A stretch of 64,000 bases of DNA from Hyphochytrium catenoides (Eukaryota > Sar > Hyphochytriomycetes > Hyphochytriales > Hyphochytriaceae). The stretch is from the NCBI GenBank assembly GCA_900088475.1, contig FLMG01003917.1, forward strand, positions 91,669-155,668. Reading direction: 5' to 3'. Below are positions 1 through 10,254 of the stretch, in pieces; the first letter of the stretch is position 1, and each line of letters begins with the position of its first letter. The translations under genes were made by a program, and so were the position numbers. Under the pieces are notes generated by a model. That model saw only the letters and a program-made list of their open reading frames with translations. It ran no database searches and was not told the DNA's origin.

Positions 1-1
1 C

Positions 2-1182
2 CCACAGGAGCTACGTCAGCGGTCAGCCGAACGAGAGAGAGGGCATGAAAGCGGCAACCGGGCGAATGCTGCGATGTATGCGGGCTACTATTTTGAGAAG
101 CTTCTGACGGTTGGAGAGCATGATCCCAATCCGGTGAATAGCAATATCGAGTACTGCGGGATCTTCAAGACCAAGATTGGTCAAAATAGGTGTGCCATTT
201 CTCACCTCTCACTTGTTCGTCAAGAGGCAGAAGAGACGCTAAAATAAGACCTGTAGAGGCGCCTCTAGAGAGACGTGCAACGGGGATTTTAGAATTTAGG
301 ATAGCTACAGCCTGGAGCAGATCCGAGCTCATCCTTACGTGCCCTGCTTATTCCCGTCCGTAGCATCGCTCTAGCTGCGGAGATCGATTGTGAGAGGGAT
401 TCGCACAACCCTCCCGACTCCTATGTGGAGCTTAAGACCTCTAGATTGATGGCCACACCCCGAGAGAAGGAGAACTTTGAGCGGTATGTAACTGTTGGAG
501 GCACACATAAACATCGTGCCTCGTCAGTTCTCTTTCTAACCCTGCGGAGATTTCTCTCCCTACTAGCACATCACTGAGTTCTTCGCATATCCCTCTTCAT
601 CGCTGTTCTAGATTCAAATTGTTAAGCTTCTGGATCCAATCCTTCCTCGCTGGAGTCCCTGAGATCCTCTGCGGATTCAGAGACGACGACTTTATACTTC
701 AAGAAGTCAGGAAATTCAAAACTCAAGACATCCCTCATCTGGTTAGCAAGGGTACCAACAGCTGGGTAGGTTATTCGTGGTCAAAACCTGGCGACAAAGG
801 GTCGTAGCAGTGAGGGAGAACCTGTTTAACGAGGCAAGATGAGAGAGAGTCCGCCTCTAAGACAGATCATTCGAGCACTGGTGAAGGAATAGAGCTTAAA
901 GGGTGGAAGCTGATCTTTCGGGGAGGAATCTATCTCTTTTGAACCATACGCTGGCACTGATTATTTGCCTTTACCACTCGATACCTCACCTTTTCTTGGC
1001 AGAATCGTCACGTTTGCATCAACTTTGCAGACCTTCTCCTTTCGTGGCTAGTCCGTGAGACAGAGGAGGGTCAGGTTTACTTCCTGACTTTCGACCCGAC
1101 AAGGAGAGAAGTCACGTTAGAGCTGAAGGGGCCTCAAGAGCGCTTCGTTCCCGCCGGCGTCTCGTCTTCCGTGAGCTCCTAA
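2..1182 (+). CDS. DXO: DXO/RAI1-family decapping exonuclease, 5'-partial
   Basis: This gene encodes a member of the DXO/Rai1/Dom3Z family, which removes incompletely capped or NAD-capped 5' ends of RNA and degrades the body 5'-3'. Four exons join in phase: 2-189, 364-483, 612-765 and 1003-1182 (TAA stop). Visible family motifs are GYYFE followed by a conserved NPVNSN stretch in exon 1, the metal-binding EID in exon 2 (AAEIDCERD), the ELK motif (SYVELKTSR) a few residues later, and RFKLLSFW plus GFRDDD in exon 3. The acidic and lysine catalytic residues are therefore intact. The C-terminal exon carries the expected buried helix (NFADLLLSWLVRE). The N-terminus lies before the window, so the start codon is not seen. 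The next gene is on the same strand after about 1.9 kb. Family assignment is strong; whether it acts in the nucleus as a Rai1 partner or elsewhere cannot be told. Confidence 0.9.
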
Positions 1183-1827
1183 AGCCGCAGCAGCAGGATC
1201 AACGGGGATCGATAGTCAGAGTACGAGGATGGCGGAGCTCTATGCTACGTATCTGACACTAGGACCAAAGACTATAACGTAGGCATCTGTTGGGTCTGAA
1301 ACGGGAGTTCCCTCTTCGGTACCACCAGGGCTATTGCGTGGAAGGTGAACATTCTGCACCAAAAGAACAACCTTTTCCAAACTATACGAAATCATGGAGG
1401 CCCTGGTCCTCGGCAGCTGTCTAAGGTCCGGTGGGCCGGATATTTCATCGTCGGCCATTTCTCTCCAGATAGCTCAAGGTGTCCCTTCTCTGCAATCTAA
1501 CCTAACTGCCCAGAGTTATGGCCATGGGAACAACCAGAAGACAAATGTATGCGTAGAGGTAAGGACGATACACATACCAATGTAGCAACTCTAAGGCAAA
1601 CAATAGCTACCTGACGAGCAGCCGTCCCTTAGTGAGCCTCTAAAGAGCCTCTATAATAATACGACGAGAGATGCTGAAAGAGCACGTGGTACAGCCCCGA
1701 TCAGCTTTCATTCACTTTATTCCTTCAAAAGCCATGAAAAGTATTGCCGCGAGCATTGACGCTGCTGACAATGAACCTTGCTTCACAAAGTCAAAGCGAG
1801 CTCCAGATCCTCCTGACTCTCTCTGTC

Positions 1828-1848
1828 CTGCTGCTGCTGCTGCTGCTG
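1828..1848. repeat. CTG/CAG trinucleotide run
   Basis: Seven tandem CTG triplets (CAG on the other strand). They fall in open frames on both strands (poly-Ala or poly-Gln) but no supported gene covers them. Confidence 0.8.
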
Positions 1849-2237
1849 GTCTGGGAGCAAGATACTTATCTTTTTATAAAGATCTGATGTTTGTAACGCC
1901 CTGATGCGAACTTTATTTTGGGACATCTTACAAAGATATTGTGGGCAACAGCCCACCCGCGGATCCACAGCTTATTACTGTAGTATTTGGTGCAATTTGA
2001 TGATTACCTCGAACGCCCATCCACCCCGTGGATATGGACTCCCTCCAAAAACACACTTTCTACCATTGGGGAAGAGTTATTAGCTCTGGACCTTGTTCTG
2101 CTGGTAGGCACCCTTGTTTCTCGAATACGAAAGGAATAAAAAAAGCTTTGGCTTTTATGAGAAAGCTGGTCAGGGGTAAGAAAGGGCGGATTGTGTGCAT
2201 TTCGTACCTTGTGTACTGAGTCATTGTTCCTGACCTC

Positions 2238-2238
2238 G

Positions 2239-2269
<31 letters not shown>

Positions 2270-2500
2270 TCTCTTTCTCTCTTCCTCTCTCTTTCTCTCT
2301 TTCTCTCTCTCTTTCTCTCTTCCTCTCTCTTTCTCTCTCTCTCTCTCTCTTCCTCTCTTCCTCTCTTTCTCTCTTTCTTTCTCTCTCTCTTTCTCTCTTC
2401 CCCTCTCTTTCTCTCTCTCTCTCTCTCTTTCCCCATCTCTCTCTCTCTCTTTCTACATCTCTCTCTTTCTCTCTCTCTCTGTCTCTCTTCTCTCTCTCTC
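2238..2500. repeat. CT-rich (polypyrimidine) microsatellite
   Basis: About 260 bases of almost pure pyrimidine on the plus strand, mainly (CT)n interrupted by TTT and CC. It produces long spurious Ser/Leu-Phe and Arg/Glu open frames on both strands, which should not be read as genes. Confidence 0.95.
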
Positions 2501-3042
2501 GTAGCTATTTTCCTCCTGTATCCCTGTGATCGCACCAGCACTGCACCCGCTCTCTCTCTCTCTCATTCTCTTTCTGTAAGCTGTATCAACAAGAGACGAG
2601 AGCTTCAGAACCTTCAGAACCCCCACAGCTGCTCCACATTCTTCAGACTCCATCAAGCCTCGCGCAAACGTTGCCGCTCACGTCCTCCTCCGCCTCCTAG
2701 CCGCCCGGCCATTGGACATGAGATCAGATGTTTGACTACCCTGATGCTGTCCAGAGCTAGGAACTAGTAACAGATGAAAGGAGATCGTCGGCTTTTCACT
2801 ATCTTGGAAACACTATTGAATTGAAGCAGAAAGACGACACCAGCGGACTGGCAGGACTGAAGCTTAACTGGAGACAGACAATTATTGGGTTGCCTGAGAG
2901 CTTTATTATATGCTCAGGCCATTCCAGGCTGCCGCAGCGGCCTAATCTGGCTTACGAGTCAACAAGTAGACGGTCTCAGGCTGGTTGTCTAAGCATCAAG
3001 TGAGAAGAATACCGTGGAAGAGCAAAAAACAGAGAAGATACG

Positions 3043-6000
3043 ATGGGCAATCAACACGGCTCGACGGGCCAAAGGCCCCGCGTAGTTATTATTGGTGGCG
3101 GCTATGCTGGGACTGCCGTCGCGAAAGCCCTGGACGCCGAGTTCAACGTGGTTCTTATCGAGAGAAAGGAGTTCATGCTGCACAACATCGCAGGTCTTCG
3201 GGCTTGCGTGCGCCCTGGCTGGGAGAACTATGTCTGTATTCCATATAACAAACTGCTCAAGCACGGAGTGGTCGTGCGCGGTACCGCTGTCGGGCTAAAC
3301 GCGAGCGAACAGACAGTGATTGTGCAGGAAGAGTCTTCAGAAGAAGTGGTGCGCTATGACTTCCTTGTGATGGCGACAGGTTCTATCAATGGCTTTCCAG
3401 GGAAGTTACCCGTGAATGTGATCAGCAAGGAGTGGACTCAAGAGCTCTATAGAAGCACTCAAAAGGCAATTCAAGCCGCTAGAAATATCCTCATCGTCGG
3501 AGGTGGACCCGTTGGTTGTGAACTTGCTGGCGAGATCAAAAGTACGCACCCATCCAAGACTGTCTACCTAGTGCACAATACGACGGCGCTGTGCAATAAC
3601 ACGCAGCCACCTCTGCCAGACAAGTTCAAAGTGAGGCTCCTTGATCAACTTCGCAACCTAGGCGTCCAGGTTTTGATGAATGACTATCAAATCAACGCCG
3701 AGATTGAGGCCCGCTTCGGTACCAAAGTGCTTGAAGATGAGCTTTTCATCAGTGGGACCGAAATGGTATTGACCACTGACAGTGGTAGGGATTTCACGGC
3801 GGACCTGATATTCCGCTGCTTAGGCAACAGAAGAGGAAGCGACCTTGTAGACACCACGTGGCTCAATGCCAAGGGGCAGATCAAGGTGAATCAGCACTTG
3901 CAAGTGCTAGGACGGGGCAACGAGAGAATCTTCGCGTGTGGAGACATTAACGATGTGCCAGAGAGCAAAATGGCCTACTACGCTGCTTCTCAGGCCAAGG
4001 TGGTGGCCAAGAACATAACCAGGATGGCTCAGGGCAAGATGCGACTATCAGAGTACTCTCCCGCTAAGTACACATCTATTCTAGTCCCTGTCGGGCCGGA
4101 AGGGGGCTCCTCCGTGCTTGAAGGTTACTATGTAGGCCCTTTCATGACTGCCAAGATCAAGTCCCATGAACTTTTTGTGCCCAAATATTGGGGAGATCTG
4201 GAACTGCCAAACCCATTCAATAGCGTGATTCCGATGCAAGAGACACGCTTTACCCTGGTCAAGGAACTGGATAGACCTGGTATGCCTCTTCTTTCATCGC
4301 CATCTAACAAGCCGACCGTGGTGATCATAGGCGGAGGGTACGCGGGAATAACGGCAGCTCAAGAGCTGGATCAGACTGCAAATGTTGTTGTAGTGGAGAA
4401 GAGAGACTTCATGCTGCACAACATCGCGGGTCTGCGTGCCTGTGTGCGGAATGGATGGGAAAGTTTTGTCTGCATCCCGTATACTCGTGCTCTGAACTTC
4501 GGCAGGGTCATCCGCGCCACGGCACGGCATATCGACCCACGGTTGCGCAGTGTGATAGTGGAAGATTCTTTCACTCAGACAGAGCTGAAGTACGACTTTT
4601 TGGTGCTGGCAATGGGAAGTGCCAACGGCTTCCCTGGTAAACTTCCCGGCAGTGTTATGGAGCGACAATGGACACTTGAGCTCTATAGAAGCACGCAAGA
4701 CGCCATACGGGCGTCGAGGAGTATTCTTATTGTAGGGGGAGGGCCTGTCGGTTGTGAGCTAGCAGGGGAAATTCGCACAGTCTACGGAGACAAGCAGGTG
4801 ACGCTCGTGCATAACTCTTCCAAGCTCTGTAACAACGCTCAACCCCCTCTTGGCGAGAAGTTCAGCAAGAGCCTTCAAAAGCAGCTGGAGGACGTAGGGG
4901 TGGACGTGGTGTTAAATGATCAAACTATCATCCAGCAGCTAAACACGTTGTTTGGACGGAAAGACCTGGATGAGGAGCTGTACATAGCTGGACAGATAAT
5001 CACGGTTACCAAACAGAGCGGACAAGAGGTGACTGCTGACCTAATTTTTCGATGCGTGGGCAACAAAAGAAGCAGTTTAGAGGTCGAACCGCATTTCCTG
5101 GACAATCATGGTCAGCTACGCGTGGATGAGTACCTCAGACTGGCTGGTACAGACACAGTCTTTGCCTGCGGGGATGCTAACGACGTTCCCGAAAGCAAGC
5201 AGGCGTACTTTGCCGCGTTACAGGCCAAGAGAGTGGCAAAAAACATTATGGCATTAGCTGCTAACCAGCGATTGTACAGATATTCTCCTGCTAAATCGGG
5301 CAGCATGCTAGTGCCCGTGGGGGAGAAAGGAGGCGCCTCAGAGCTGCAAGGGTTTTACGTGGGACCATTCCTAACGTCCAAGATAAAGTCAGCAGAGCTC
5401 TTCGTAGGCACGTATTGGAAGCAGCTAAACTTTGCAGAAGCCGGCGTCGATCCTTCCTCCGACGAGGTAGCCTTTCTCTCTCGTTCTAGCCGACAGCTGA
5501 GTACCTCCTCCCGCTCGTCTTCTGCTGGAACCCTTTGGGGCGTCCCTGCAGAGAAGCTAAAAGATGGCAAGGAGGTTGTAGTGGTGGGCGGAGGGTATGC
5601 AGGAGTGGAGGTGGCCAAACTCCTGGACCCCTATATGACTGTCACTCTTATCGAGAGAAAGGAGTTCATGCTGCACAACATATCTTCGCTCCGCTCTTGT
5701 ATAGTTCAAGGGCACGAGATGTACTCATGTGTCCCTTACTCTCGCCTTCTCAAGCGTGGGCGTGTACTGAAAGGCTCTGTGGTGGCAGTGGCTCCACTTC
5801 TAAAGACAGTGACTGTGGTGGACGATATATCTGAACGAGAGATAAGCTATGACTTCCTGGTCCTTTGTACAGGCTCGCTCAACGGCTTCCCTGCAAAGAT
5901 GCCTGCCAATGTTTTGACCAAGAATGTGACCTTCGCTTTGTACAGGAGCTGCCAGGATGCTGTGAGGGTGGCGGACTCTGTCCTGGTGGTAGGTGGTGGG

Positions 6001-6717
6001 CCTGTAGCCATAGAGCTAGTAGGGGAAATCATCGCAATGTACCCCGGAAAAAGGATATATCTTGTGACCAACGCTTCGCACCTACTGAATAACACGACGC
6101 CGCCAGTTTCAACCAAGGTAAAAGACAGGCTCCTCCAATCACTCTCCACACGAGGCGTGAAGGTGATTTTCGATGACCGAAAGGTCCATGAGACCCTGCT
6201 AGAGACTTTCGGCCGAAAGCAGCTGGAAGAGGAACTGTTTATCAAAGGAGACGGACTGATCTTTACCACTGATAGCGGCGTAAACATCCAAGTGGATCTC
6301 ATCTTCCGCTGTGTGGGGAATCATCTAAACACTGAGATCTTCGATCCAAAGTGGAAGGACCAAGACGGCCGTCTGAAGGTCAACAGGCATTTGCAGGTGC
6401 AAGGATACAACGACATCTTCGCGGCAGGCGACATCACCGACATTAAAGAGTCAAAGCTCGCTTTCTACGCACAGAACCATGCTAAAGTGATCGCCAAGAA
6501 TATTCGGGCATTGGCAGCAGGCAAGACCTCGCTCTCGAGATACAGAGCGCCGACGCAATCCAGTATGCTCGTCTCTCTCGGACCTGGGGATGGTGCCTCT
6601 GAGCTGCAAGGCGTGTTTGCTGGTGCCTTCATCACTGCGAAGCTGAAGAGCAATGATCTGTTGGTAGGGAAGACGTGGTCTGATCTAGGCTTCCAGCGGC
6701 CTGGTGTTGCTGGGTGA
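3043..6717 (+). CDS. Triple-module FSP1/AIFM2-like flavin oxidoreductase
   Basis: This is a single-exon 1,224-residue protein made of three consecutive FAD/NAD(P)H oxidoreductase modules of the AIFM2 (FSP1) / type II NADH dehydrogenase-like family, starting near residues 14, 423 and 844. A usual family member is about 370-400 residues with one module. Each module has an FAD Rossmann motif (GGGYAG), the family signature FMLHNI, a second NAD(P)H Rossmann motif, and an FAD-contacting FACGD or FAAGD motif followed by the ESK segment. The second Rossmann motif is GGGPVG in modules 1 and 2 but GGGPVA in module 3. A Ser-rich linker (about residues 810-835) separates modules 2 and 3. The start MGNQHGST fits the N-myristoylation pattern, as in human FSP1, and supports this ATG. 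By family knowledge it would reduce quinones with NAD(P)H at membranes. Modules 1 and 2 look more alike than either does to 3, suggesting stepwise duplication. The lack of introns is unusual here. Confidence 0.92.
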   Translation: MGNQHGSTGQRPRVVIIGGGYAGTAVAKALDAEFNVVLIERKEFMLHNIAGLRACVRPGWENYVCIPYNKLLKHGVVVRGTAVGLNASEQTVIVQEESSEEVVRYDFLVMATGSINGFPGKLPVNVISKEWTQELYRSTQKAIQAARNILIVGGGPVGCELAGEIKSTHPSKTVYLVHNTTALCNNTQPPLPDKFKVRLLDQLRNLGVQVLMNDYQINAEIEARFGTKVLEDELFISGTEMVLTTDSGRDFTADLIFRCLGNRRGSDLVDTTWLNAKGQIKVNQHLQVLGRGNERIFACGDINDVPESKMAYYAASQAKVVAKNITRMAQGKMRLSEYSPAKYTSILVPVGPEGGSSVLEGYYVGPFMTAKIKSHELFVPKYWGDLELPNPFNSVIPMQETRFTLVKELDRPGMPLLSSPSNKPTVVIIGGGYAGITAAQELDQTANVVVVEKRDFMLHNIAGLRACVRNGWESFVCIPYTRALNFGRVIRATARHIDPRLRSVIVEDSFTQTELKYDFLVLAMGSANGFPGKLPGSVMERQWTLELYRSTQDAIRASRSILIVGGGPVGCELAGEIRTVYGDKQVTLVHNSSKLCNNAQPPLGEKFSKSLQKQLEDVGVDVVLNDQTIIQQLNTLFGRKDLDEELYIAGQIITVTKQSGQEVTADLIFRCVGNKRSSLEVEPHFLDNHGQLRVDEYLRLAGTDTVFACGDANDVPESKQAYFAALQAKRVAKNIMALAANQRLYRYSPAKSGSMLVPVGEKGGASELQGFYVGPFLTSKIKSAELFVGTYWKQLNFAEAGVDPSSDEVAFLSRSSRQLSTSSRSSSAGTLWGVPAEKLKDGKEVVVVGGGYAGVEVAKLLDPYMTVTLIERKEFMLHNISSLRSCIVQGHEMYSCVPYSRLLKRGRVLKGSVVAVAPLLKTVTVVDDISEREISYDFLVLCTGSLNGFPAKMPANVLTKNVTFALYRSCQDAVRVADSVLVVGGGPVAIELVGEIIAMYPGKRIYLVTNASHLLNNTTPPVSTKVKDRLLQSLSTRGVKVIFDDRKVHETLLETFGRKQLEEELFIKGDGLIFTTDSGVNIQVDLIFRCVGNHLNTEIFDPKWKDQDGRLKVNRHLQVQGYNDIFAAGDITDIKESKLAFYAQNHAKVIAKNIRALAAGKTSLSRYRAPTQSSMLVSLGPGDGASELQGVFAGAFITAKLKSNDLLVGKTWSDLGFQRPGVAG

Positions 6718-7416
6718 AGTTTAGAAAAACATGTGTACATAGAAGACGGAACTCACCCCGAAGTGGAAGAGCATTGACCTACTGGTAAGGAAAACCTGTT
6801 CTTACATAAGCTTCCATCCCTAGCATTGCTGGGCAAGGAAAGAATGGTTGTTTCTCTACATATGAGAACGATCGCTTCTCTCTGGCTTGGAGGCTCTTAT
6901 CACTCTAAGTTTAGCAAGCATAGAAGCTACGCACGGGGCAGGACAAGGAGTCTTTAGGTAGTGAATGATCCAAGCGGCTTGATAGAGGACCAACGCACTG
7001 AAGACTGTTATGTTAAGTTTCAATCAATTGCGCTGATTATCCTTATCATTATGATCACGCCGGCGTCCTACAGTCTTCAAATGGAAGAGATGGAGTAATA
7101 TTCCCGCTGCATCGCCTAACTGATACATTAGCTTTACAAGGTTATGCACCCTATGTAGACTTCTGTGCTCTAGTATGTGCGGGCACCTCGCAGAGGTGCG
7201 CGGATTGCATCGCACAAAAGTGATGACAGCCTGCCTCTGGTTCTTTGCCGCTGCCAGAAAGTACCTTTCGGGTGGGATAGGTCCCAGCCTTTAGTTCGCT
7301 GTTAGGGTGGAACTCGAAGGCGCCTGTTTTTGGCGAGACGGACGAGCTTTGGTCTCCTCCCCTATGTAGTGAACCGATGCGGACCAGGACAGCATCTGTT
7401 AACGCACCAGAGGTCC
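6718..7416. other. Convergent 3' intergenic region
   Basis: This stretch separates the 3' ends of the FSP1-like gene and the TBC1D20-like gene. No coding exon was recognised; open frames here have no family resemblance or splice support. Confidence 0.5.
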
Positions 7417-9262
7417 TTAACGAGATGGGAAGAATGCGCCTCCACCTCCTCTTTGTAAATAGAGCTGGGCAAAATTGGCGACGATGACCGCCGTGCCCAC
7501 CGCTGCCACGACTGTGAGATACTTGAGAGAGAGAAGACCAAATTAGTTCCTTCTGTTCCATTGCGGTTACTAGATGGACAAAGAACGGCTTCAAGAGCTA
7601 AGACTTAAGAGAAGTGCAATGGGCTTGCAACTAAATGGGTCTTTTGCCGCTGCCAATAGCAGTGGCATAAGGTCACGAAGCNNNNNNNNNNNNNNNNNNN
7701 NNNNNNNNNNNNNNNNNNNNNNNNNNNNNNCCTTACCTTGCCCTTGGAGGCGCCATCTCCGACGTAGACTGCGTCGTCAGCAGGCCAAGAGGTCAGGCGG
7801 AAGCGCTCGGGTTGCTCATTGGCGGCATACTCGGTATCCTGCGTGGCACTGCCGCTGTCCCTTCTCTCTCTGCTTCCTTTCTTGTGATCCTTCCACTGTT
7901 TATAGAGCATCACATCTGAAGCTGGCGACTCCGTCTGCCATCTGAAGGGATAGTTTAAGAAGGTGCTGCTTCTCAATACTTTTGCGTGGCTCAAAAGCAC
8001 CAACTTGTGCGGCGGAACCTCCTCAAAGATCTGCAACGCATCCTGAATCGCTGCCTCCACATCCAACTCCGGTGGAAGCTTTGATAGAAAGTTGTGCACA
8101 GCCGAGAATTCGCATTCACAGAGAAGTAGCTTGTCCTTCCTTTGCAGGACGATCGCGGCCGAAACATAGAGCGAAAAGAGTGGATGAGTAGAGAGAAAAA
8201 CGTCGAAGAGTCTGCCGACGACGTCAAGGTCATTGATGTGGTGCGAGAACCAGGTCAGGACCCACGGAAGAGCAAAGTATGGTTCTATCCCTGAGGCCTG
8301 GATAAACTGGTGGACCTCCTTATCTCTTTCCTCCAGAAGCGGAAAGAGCATACGAAGAATCTCTATCACTTGGACGAAGTTCGGTCTCATGCACTCCCTA
8401 ATAGGGAATTGGCTCACTCTTTCTGCCATCTCGAAGGCTACTTTGTCATCGTGCATGAGAAGGAAGACCGTACAGATGTCGTGGAAGCCTTGATAGTACT
8501 TTAGCGCCGGATTCTGGCTAATGACAGCGTTCATGATGTCAAAGAGCTGCTGACGCTTCAACTTTCTCTCCCGCTAGGTAAAAGAAAGCGACCAGGGATA
8601 GAAGAGGCGAGAGCAGGGAAATGAGAATATAAGGTTATTCATCTTCTTCAACATCGCATGTGTTACTGCCTTACCTCTTTCATCTTGCCAAACTGCTTAA
8701 AGTGGTAGAAGGAGCGGTCGACATCCTTCCATAGCTGCTGGGCGTCCGGATGGTCAGTGACGAACCGGTGGTAGTCCGCAGCCTCATAGCGATTAATGCC
8801 CAGAAGCTTGGGCCATGCGCGCTGTCTAAAGCCCGTGTTTAGCAGACCCCCAGGGCTCAGAGCTAATTGGCGCAGCAGAGGCACATCAACCTGGGAAGGT
8901 GAGGCGAAGGAGAAGCAAGAAAGGCATAGGAAGAGACGGAAGCAGACGGGGCACGTAGGTCAAGTGGAGGAAGCCTCTGGGATTACCATTGAAGGGACCA
9001 TCTATAGCTAAGTGAGTAGAGAATCATTCCAGGAATGTGCAGAGTGAGCCATCCACGTAATGAATTAGCGGGTTTACAAGGGTCATACCGGGTTACTCTC
9101 AAGTGCCTCATTGATTAGAAGCCGTCGCTTCTGCAGTTGGCTAGCGGAGAGGAAAGCTTCCACCTTGTACTCCATTAACAAGGTTCCATCGGTGGCAGAA
9201 GCCTGTACAAGGTCCCGGCTGGGAGCGCCAACGCTCCTGCGAGGTTTCTTCTTCTTTGTCAT
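7417..9262 (-). CDS. TBC1D20: TBC1D20-like Rab GTPase-activating protein, tail-anchored
   Basis: Four exons on the minus strand (9262-9089, 8890-8675, 8573-7737, 7521-7417) join in phase 0 to give about 443 residues; human TBC1D20 has 403. TBC-domain GAPs speed GTP hydrolysis by Rabs; TBC1D20 acts on Rab1 (and Rab18) at the ER. Both catalytic fingers are present: the arginine finger in LWKDVDR (about residue 117) and the glutamine finger in YYQG (about residue 158). The family-typical FALPWVLTWFSHH and LFDVFLSTHPL segments follow. The last exon encodes a hydrophobic helix (about residues 410-432) and a short Gly-rich tail, matching the C-terminal ER anchor of TBC1D20. The intron before it (7736-7522) spans the assembly gap and must end at a CAAG acceptor to keep phase. 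An extra exon hidden in the gap cannot be excluded, but the model closes without one. Confidence 0.9.
7682..7730. other. Assembly gap (49 Ns)
   Basis: A run of N characters marks unresolved sequence. It lies inside the last intron of the TBC1D20-like gene, just past the GTAAGG donor of exon 3, so it need not interrupt coding sequence. Confidence 0.98.
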
Positions 9263-10254
9263 CGTCTTAGTCTATACATAACCAGCCTGCGGTTGCTATA
9301 CAGAAGCTGGTTGACCGACACAGGCTAGAGGTAGGTGATGGGTAGACGAGCTCATTGTGACAGCCCGTCAAAACCCAGGACCTTTCTCTTCGGCTGTTAG
9401 GTGCCGCCGTGCCCAATCCAATAGCTGAAAGTAGAGCTAATTGAAAGAGAGCTCAGTAGCTTAGCTGTCTCTACTGCCTCATTTCCAAAGCCACTATCAA
9501 CGTTCTTAGAGCCCAAATTCAAGGCTCAACTCCGTAGTGGCTTCTCCAGCAGCTTCTCCTTCGAGCTCCTTATCAAGCCTTTCCTCTGCAGACCCATGAG
9601 CATCGCTAGGAGACCTGCCCAGTGTCTGACGAGTGCCAGGATCTCCGTCAACGGCCTTCTGGAAGTAAGGACTAAAGACTGAAAGACAAGACCTGCCGCT
9701 GCCGCGCTGGATGGTCTGTCATCGGCAACTTCCACATCTTCCCCTCACATCATCTGCCCCTCTCACTGATTGTGATAATCAACATAGTCCCGAGTCAGTT
9801 ATCATCTATAGCTTGGAGCTAGTCGTTAGCGCCCCCTGTGTTCTCATCCAGGCAGCCGTACGAGAATATTGAAGACTGCAGACGCAGACGCAGACGAAGA
9901 AATTCAGAGAAAAGCTTTTATTACACAGAGATTGAGATTGGAGACGGGAGACTGAGACCGGGGACCGAAGTTCCTACCATAGAGACTGGAAAGTGGAGAC
10001 GGCAGCCTAGAGGTTAGAGACTAGAGAGTAAAAGAGTAGACACTAGAGACAGAGCCTCCGCACATTTCCATGATAAGTCTATGACAGAAAAGGGTGAGCA
10101 ATTTTGCGTAGAAGATTGTCAGGAGCGAAGCAGATGAGAGCACAGCCGAACTCTCACAGAAGCCAACGGTCAGAACTATCTTGTGCTAGTTGACAGACGG
10201 GGCCGATTTGATTAGTTGGGTAGAGCAGAGAACCAACACTGTACGCGGAAAGGG
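9263..10254. other. Divergent intergenic region between TBC1D20-like and HSCB genes
   Basis: The two flanking genes are transcribed away from each other, so this 1 kb should hold both promoters. No TATA-like element was identified with confidence. An open stretch at 9526-9735 (minus) has no recognisable homology. Around 9880-10060 there is a purine-rich stretch of degenerate GAGAC-type repeats on the plus strand. Confidence 0.5.

Larger units (their letters stand above)
1183..3042. other. Intergenic stretch without a recognised gene
   Basis: No family is recognised here. An open plus-strand stretch near 1354-1560, containing an ATG at 1394, ends at a good donor-like GTAAGG (about 1560), so an unrecognised small gene is possible, but no partner exon was found. 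The rest holds a short CTG run near 1828-1848 and a long CT-rich microsatellite. Upstream of 3043 there is an unremarkable AT/GC-balanced segment that presumably carries the promoter of the next gene. Confidence 0.4.

Noticed and set aside
2191-2541. Long open frames of Ser/Leu/Phe (plus) or Arg/Glu (minus)
   Set aside because: They are translations of the CT microsatellite and have no flanking coding sequence.
7605-7681. Extension of the TBC1D20 frame beyond the gap on the minus strand
   Set aside because: Reading runs through a GTAAGG donor and the N gap; the membrane-anchor exon at 7521-7417 closes the gene in phase instead.
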